From: Lachnospiraceae bacterium
GTDB taxonomy: Bacteria; Bacillota; Clostridia; Lachnospirales; Lachnospiraceae
Assembly: GCA_017546025.1 (NCBI GenBank)
Contig: JAFYYS010000018.1
Coordinates: forward strand, 62,001-126,000
Length of the DNA stretch: 64,000 nucleotides
Direction: 5' to 3'
The position numbers and the translations under genes are program-made. This document shows positions 59,914-64,000 of the stretch, in pieces (the stretch's first letter is position 1; each line of letters begins with the position of its first letter). Under the pieces are notes generated by a model. The model was not told the DNA's origin. It saw only the letters and a list, made by a program, of their open reading frames with translations, and searched no databases.

Positions 59914-61335
59914 CTATTCCGCCTTCTCTTCGCCGCGGAACTTCCTCGAGCCGCCGCATGCAATCAAAAGCAGAACAATATAGTAAGCAATCATGATGCC
60001 GAGTGTAATCCAGGTCATCAGAGCGCTCTTCGGCGCCATGCCGATCAGTACGAGAAGCGGCGCGCCGAGAAGAATTGCGAAACTCGAGCCGATGATCAGG
60101 TTGTTTGCGGCCGGTGTCTCAAGCTGCGGGTCCACCTCACGAAGAAGCAACACACCCGAACTGATGGTACCGGTCATCATGCCGTACATCGACACAAGGC
60201 CTTCGTAATAGTAAGTCGAATAAATCCGTTTGCAGACATATTTCAGATGGAAAAGCGTCACGCTCGCGCCCGCCACTACCATCAGCGCAAACGGGAGCCA
60301 GAGCCCCTTCAGGTCTTCGATATCGATGGATGCGATACCCGCAATGATCATGATGTCAAATGCCAGGCCTGAAATTCTCGAGAGCAGGTAATTGTTCTGG
60401 TACTGCTTCTCCATGACGCGGTGCTTCTTCAGATTCTTCAAAATGACACGGACCGCGATGGCCAGGCCGGAACCGATCATGAAGTTGAAGCCCCACAGAA
60501 GACCGTTTATCGTCTTGCCGGCGCCTTCACTGATCGCGCTGATTCCGGACGTGATTCCCCATGTGGAGAGATACGTCAGAAGGTATACCACAATCACAAG
60601 CGCGAACTGCATCGACAGACGGTCAAGTGATTCTGCAATCGGAATCTCGTCGCGATGCTGGAAATTATCCACCGTAACCGAGCCGTCCGCAATCTCCCTG
60701 TCAACCCTCTGAATCCTGCCCTTTTTAAGCAGATAATTCATGTAAAGGACTCCGACGATGCATGCCGACAGGTATCCCGCTGCGGCAATCGCAAGACCGA
60801 ACGAACGTCCGCCCGCAAAGCCCCAATCGTTCTGATACACGCTTCCGGTGTTATTTGCCTGTCCGGGTCCCTGCCCGTAGCCAAGCGGCAGCAGGATGCC
60901 CGACGCCTTAAAAAGGTTCGGCATTACCGTGTATGCAAGCGCAAGGGAGATGCCGAGTCCGAAGATTCCCTGAATCATGTATGAACTGACAATCGTCGCG
61001 CCGGAACGAAGCCCGACGTGGTTCATCGGCTCTTTCTCGTCCCTCTCGGGCACTCTTAAAGACATTGCGATGAAGCCGACCGCAATCCCGTGATACGTCA
61101 GCTTTTCCAAAAACACGTTATCGAGAAATGTGAGCCCGAAGCCCTTATCAAAGATGACTTTGACAATAAGAAGCAGAAGTCCGCCGAGCACTGCCGTCGG
61201 CATCATGCTCCTTCTGATGAACCGAAACCTCCTTCTTAAGAGGTTCGCGACCAGAATCGTCGTGGCGATGATACCCATCTGGACGACCGCATTCCAAAGA
61301 AGTGTGTTAGCCGCCGAATAGTCTACTGTGGTCAT
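59914..61335 (-). CDS. gltS: Sodium/glutamate symporter (GltS-like)
   Basis: 473-aa polytopic carrier with about twelve helices. The family core LLPLGYGQGPGQANNTGSVY is diagnostic, and a second repeat carries GMMTGTISSGVLLLREVDP. The substrate is likely glutamate or a related acid, driven by Na+. Its ATG overlaps the acyltransferase stop (GAATGA) and AAGGAG lies five bases upstream. The gap of 48 bp to the channel gene suggests one transcript. Confidence 0.9.
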   Translation of the reverse strand: MTTVDYSAANTLLWNAVVQMGIIATTILVANLLRRRFRFIRRSMMPTAVLGGLLLLIVKVIFDKGFGLTFLDNVFLEKLTYHGIAVGFIAMSLRVPERDEKEPMNHVGLRSGATIVSSYMIQGIFGLGISLALAYTVMPNLFKASGILLPLGYGQGPGQANNTGSVYQNDWGFAGGRSFGLAIAAAGYLSACIVGVLYMNYLLKKGRIQRVDREIADGSVTVDNFQHRDEIPIAESLDRLSMQFALVIVVYLLTYLSTWGITSGISAISEGAGKTINGLLWGFNFMIGSGLAIAVRVILKNLKKHRVMEKQYQNNYLLSRISGLAFDIMIIAGIASIDIEDLKGLWLPFALMVVAGASVTLFHLKYVCKRIYSTYYYEGLVSMYGMMTGTISSGVLLLREVDPQLETPAANNLIIGSSFAILLGAPLLVLIGMAPKSALMTWITLGIMIAYYIVLLLIACGGSRKFRGEEKAE

Positions 61336-62600
61336 TCGGACTCCTTTCCGGTTTCCCGATAAAGATAATAATATTTCAAAGCGTTAAATCCCAAATCGCC
61401 TCTTAAATCGTACTGCTTTTCCTCCGGACCGAATAGCGTGTTGATGAAGTTCCTCGAATAGACCGCCAGTCCGGAAATGTCCGCCCGTGTATAATGCTTT
61501 CCGGCAAATGTGACACCTTCAAGGGTCGCACGCAGCTCGCCGGTCTTCGTCTCCTCGACCTTGTGATCCGCACCGATGATCCGTACGGTGACCTGATCCG
61601 AAAAGCCTTCAAAGGTTCCGTCACGAAACTGTCCGAGCAGGAATTCCTTCTGCTGCTTATCCCAGTCACGCATATTCCGCGTCACGCCGTCCGAGCAGTT
61701 CAGATAGCCGTATTCATCATAGCTTGCCGTAAATCCGCAGGCGCTGCAGCGGACTTCGTCCGAAGTGCTTTTAAGCGTTTCCATCCGCTTACATGCCGGG
61801 CACCAGAACAGCGTGCTTTCAATGCCGAGCGTCAGATTCTTCCCTTTGTACGCAATCCTCTTCTCGTCCTGCACCGCGTAAGCATCTTCATAAAGATCGC
61901 GGTTGATGGCTTCGTTCATCTGTTCATCGGTCATCGCCTTCAATTCCTCCGGCTTATAGACATGGACAAGATGTCCGTAGGTCTGCCCTTTCCGGATGGA
62001 TGTGCTGAACCGCGGCTGTGTCAGAAAACCGCCTTCAATCCGGAATGTCACAAGTGACGCTCCGGCTGCCCGCGCCAGCTTACCGGTCGACGGGAGAATC
62101 TCTCCGGTCAGGCCGTTAAAGGACCTGTTGCCTTCGGCAAAAAGACACACGTTGTGTCCTTTCTTAAGCTTCTTAATGATGCCCATGACGGACTGTGTCC
62201 CGGTTTTGCCCTTCGTATGAATAATCGGGTTAAAGTACCGTCTTAAAAACCATGTCCCAAGCCCCTTCCGCATGATATGCTCACTTGCGACAAAATATAG
62301 CTGCCTGTCCGCGGCAATTCCGACAAGCGCCGGATCCAGTTCCATGTTGTGGTTCGCCAGCACCAGGTACGGCCCTTCGATCTCCTTGAGACTGTCAAAG
62401 GAGTAATTGAATCTCTTCACAAAAAACCGCGTCAGCAAAAACCGGAAAAATGCCCACGCCCGCTTGTGCCGCCGCACTGCACGACGTTCACGGCGCTCTT
62501 CTTTCTTCTTTTGTGCGGCGCGTTTTGCTTTCTGACGATCCTGTTCTGCCCGTTTCACCGGCTGCCCTGTTTTATCCTCTTGCTGCTTCACCGGCTGCAT
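61332..62600 (-). CDS. 1-acylglycerol-3-phosphate acyltransferase-like protein with C-terminal zinc ribbon
   Basis: Residues ~55-290 are a PlsC-type acyltransferase: catalytic LANHNMELDP (H-x4-D) and FAEGNRSFNGLTG. The N-terminus is highly basic (KRAAQKKKEERRERRAVRRH). The C-terminal third is unusual: two Cys pairs (CPACKRMETL and CSACGFTASY) forming a zinc ribbon, then ~100 residues of unknown fold. ATG at 62600 (AAGG upstream) is used; an in-frame GTG at 62633 with AAGGG is an alternative. Codons further upstream overlap the promoter. Confidence 0.82.
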   Translation of the reverse strand: MQPVKQQEDKTGQPVKRAEQDRQKAKRAAQKKKEERRERRAVRRHKRAWAFFRFLLTRFFVKRFNYSFDSLKEIEGPYLVLANHNMELDPALVGIAADRQLYFVASEHIMRKGLGTWFLRRYFNPIIHTKGKTGTQSVMGIIKKLKKGHNVCLFAEGNRSFNGLTGEILPSTGKLARAAGASLVTFRIEGGFLTQPRFSTSIRKGQTYGHLVHVYKPEELKAMTDEQMNEAINRDLYEDAYAVQDEKRIAYKGKNLTLGIESTLFWCPACKRMETLKSTSDEVRCSACGFTASYDEYGYLNCSDGVTRNMRDWDKQQKEFLLGQFRDGTFEGFSDQVTVRIIGADHKVEETKTGELRATLEGVTFAGKHYTRADISGLAVYSRNFINTLFGPEEKQYDLRGDLGFNALKYYYLYRETGKESE

Positions 62601-62685
62601 GGCTTTGCCTTCTTGTTCGATATCGTTCGGCACTTTTTCTACCCTTCCCCGCCCGTTATTCTTCGGAGCGGTCTTTGTCAAACTA

Positions 62686-62714
62686 ATAATACCGAAATTG
62701 TTCCCAAAAGTAAA
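62686..62714 (-). promoter_or_regulatory. Sigma-A promoter of acyltransferase operon
   Basis: TTTACT, 17 bp, TATTAT on the minus strand. It rules out starts upstream of about 62680 for the acyltransferase. Confidence 0.7.
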
Positions 62715-62783
62715 GGAAAAACGCGGTTTCTTTCCAAGATAATCCAAGCTTTGGAAGTATAGACTGCCTCCCCGTCCTCCCAA

Positions 62784-63226
62784 TGACGTATGTACGGTCT
62801 TTCAATCCTTCCCACGCCCTCTTTTCAGGGAAAGGCATGTTCCCTTCCTCCGCATTCTTTTCTTTTGATACCACACCTCTCGCGATTGGAAAGTACTTCA
62901 TAAGACCTTAAACTTCAATTGATACCCTTCCGACGAGTTAAGAAGTAATAGTGTGGCACCCTGCTCTCTGAAATATCAAATTGAGTATCATCACGGCCTA
63001 TCCCAATGGTACCATTTCTGATTCCTAATATGTTTAGTTTTACTCCCTCTTGGACTTCATCAGTTTGCAACGCTCCCGTTTGGTATCAAGCCTGTTTTTC
63101 TGACGCTTTAGTACCATTTGGCCCATTTCAAGTGGTACCAGATATCGAGAATCCAATGTTTTGTTCCACAACCTTTCTCTTTTAAAGCCCCAAACATAAA
63201 AAGAATACTCAAATTACCATAAGGCA
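62784..63226. other. Non-coding, AT-richer region with GGTACC-like motifs
   Basis: No credible gene on either strand. Repeated related words occur: TGATACCA (62866), TTGATACCC (62919), TTGAGTATCA (62981), AATGGTACCATT (63005, a perfect 12-bp palindrome), TTGGTATCAA (63080), GTACCATTTG (63111) and TGGTACCA (63133). Positions 63111-63138 form a 10-bp imperfect inverted repeat. It marks the change from the core operons to the right-edge gene. Confidence 0.6.
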
Positions 63227-63255
63227 TTGACCTGGCATTCCGTTTTTGTTACCAT
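63227..63255 (+). promoter_or_regulatory. Sigma-A promoter of right-edge gene
   Basis: TTGACC, 17 bp, TACCAT on the plus strand, giving a leader of about 105 nt before the ATG at 63369. Confidence 0.65.
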
Positions 63256-63368
63256 AGAACTACTCATCGGGCACACATCTCGTGTATTCTGTCCCGTCTC
63301 ATTCCAAAACTCTGTTTCTTTTCTGTCTCACATTTCCCCGGAATTCTATTTATCTGTAAGGAGGTTAC

Positions 63369-64000
63369 ATGTATATTCATGATCTGAACAAACGAAAAAA
63401 AGAACTGAATTCTGCCCTGAAACGGGTTAAGCAGGGGCTTCGGAAGATGCCGCCGGGGCGGCTCCGTATCAAAGCCGGCCCGCCATCCCGCTACTATCAG
63501 GTGCTCGATTCTGCCAACCGATGTGGCAAATACCTTGGTAAAGACGACTTTCCGAAGGCACAGGCTCTTGCGCAAAAGGCATATCTTGAACGACTTCAGG
63601 ACGCAATTACAAACGAATTGTCATTCATCGGGAGAATTGAGAAAGTCCGGTATCTCTCCCCCGAAGATGTTTATTCTTCTCTTTCCGAACTGCGAAAGCA
63701 ACTGGTCGATCCGTTCTTTCTATCCGACGAAGAGTATGCCAAAGCCTGGTTGCGTGAACCCTATGAAGGCAAAGAATTCAATGATACCGACCCGTTTTAT
63801 AAAACCGTCCGCGGAGAACGGGTCCGCTCAAAATCCGAGATTCTGATTGCCAATGCTTTAAATGACCTTGGCATTCCGTACCGCTACGAAGCCCCTCTGT
63901 TTTTAGAAAATGATATTGTTATCTATCCTGACTTCACTATTTTGAAACCGCATGCCCGCACAGTCTGCTACTTCGAGCATTGCGGCCGCATGGATGATCC
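63369..64000 (+). CDS. PD-(D/E)XK nuclease-like protein (3' end beyond window)
   Basis: 210 residues are visible; the gene runs off the right edge. The N-terminus is strongly basic and helical (MYIHDLNKRKKELNSALKRV). The last part shows VRSKSEILIANALNDLGIPY, YEAPLFL, VIYPDFTIL and CYFEHCGRMDD. The spacing of Glu (KSE), Asp (YPDF) and Glu (YFEH) fits a PD-(D/E)XK-type nuclease core, with His/Cys where the usual Lys would be. Such proteins are common accessory genes in Lachnospiraceae; the biological role is not known to me. GGAGG precedes the ATG by four bases. Confidence 0.75.
   Translation, partial: MYIHDLNKRKKELNSALKRVKQGLRKMPPGRLRIKAGPPSRYYQVLDSANRCGKYLGKDDFPKAQALAQKAYLERLQDAITNELSFIGRIEKVRYLSPEDVYSSLSELRKQLVDPFFLSDEEYAKAWLREPYEGKEFNDTDPFYKTVRGERVRSKSEILIANALNDLGIPYRYEAPLFLENDIVIYPDFTILKPHARTVCYFEHCGRMDD

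Noticed and set aside
8590-61512. Recurring string GTGTCACATTT (minus strand) near 8600, 13325, 47475, 58000 and 61508
   Set aside because: Several copies are inside conserved coding sequence and the contexts differ; likely chance plus codon bias rather than a repeat family.
63264-63575. Minus-strand open frame of 103 codons
   Set aside because: It overlaps the leader and start of the right-edge plus-strand gene, which has a promoter, a ribosome site and recognisable motifs.

Overview
The window looks like a chromosomal segment of a Gram-positive gut-type Clostridia, most plausibly Lachnospiraceae. This rests on the moderate GC content, the strong AGGAGG-type ribosome sites, an IspH-ribosomal protein S1 fusion, a CdaA/CdaR c-di-AMP pair, a BspA-like leucine-rich-repeat lipoprotein, and several zinc-ribbon membrane proteins. 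It is almost all core genome and gene-dense. Nearly every gene lies on the minus strand; the exceptions are htrA, a three-gene cluster at 43.6-46.7 kb, and a truncated gene at the right edge. I found no rRNA, tRNA, CRISPR array or insertion sequence.

Layout from left to right (minus-strand operons read right to left). Positions 1-6480 hold plsX-acpP-rnc-smc-ftsY (lipid precursor, ACP, RNase III, chromosome condensation, SRP receptor). Positions 6567-13274 hold folD-rimO-pgsA-[flavoprotein/cmk]-[ispH/S1], with two in-frame fusions. Positions 13333-22726 are a ten-gene Mrp/Mbh-type cation-proton antiporter operon with four antiporter-like subunits and its own promoter. Next come a zinc-ribbon protein, clpX, and the divergent htrA protease gene. 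Positions 26850-34743 are an eight-gene operon: two membrane proteins, cdaA, cdaR, an HPr-like protein, leuA, an IspD/TarI-type cytidylyltransferase and UDP-galactopyranose mutase. Positions 35021-43380 run argS, an SH3/Tudor-like membrane protein, a membrane protein, DUF1015, an ABC-F ATPase and a GH43 glycosidase.

Aspartate kinase, cyclophilin and tmcAL follow on the plus strand. Then come rsmD-coaD-coiled-coil protein, bioY-apbC-LRR lipoprotein, and a zinc region (znuA, znuB and a lipoprotein). The zinc region is flanked by two small genes that carry near-identical promoter/leader sequences. The last long group is an acyltransferase, gltS, a K+ channel, ylmH, a zinc-ribbon protein and a GMP synthase with no glutaminase domain. 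The right end (62.8-64 kb) is different: about 0.6 kb of AT-richer non-coding DNA with clustered GGTACC-like motifs, then a truncated plus-strand gene resembling a PD-(D/E)XK nuclease.

The strongest leads are the duplicated promoter element around the zinc genes, the antiporter operon with four pump subunits, the GATase-less GuaA, the flavoprotein-Cmk fusion with an internal start, a hairpin between a ribosome site and the ABC-F start codon, the SH3-TM-Tudor-like protein, and the motif-rich non-coding stretch at the right edge. All functions are inferred from sequence features read by eye; no database search was run.
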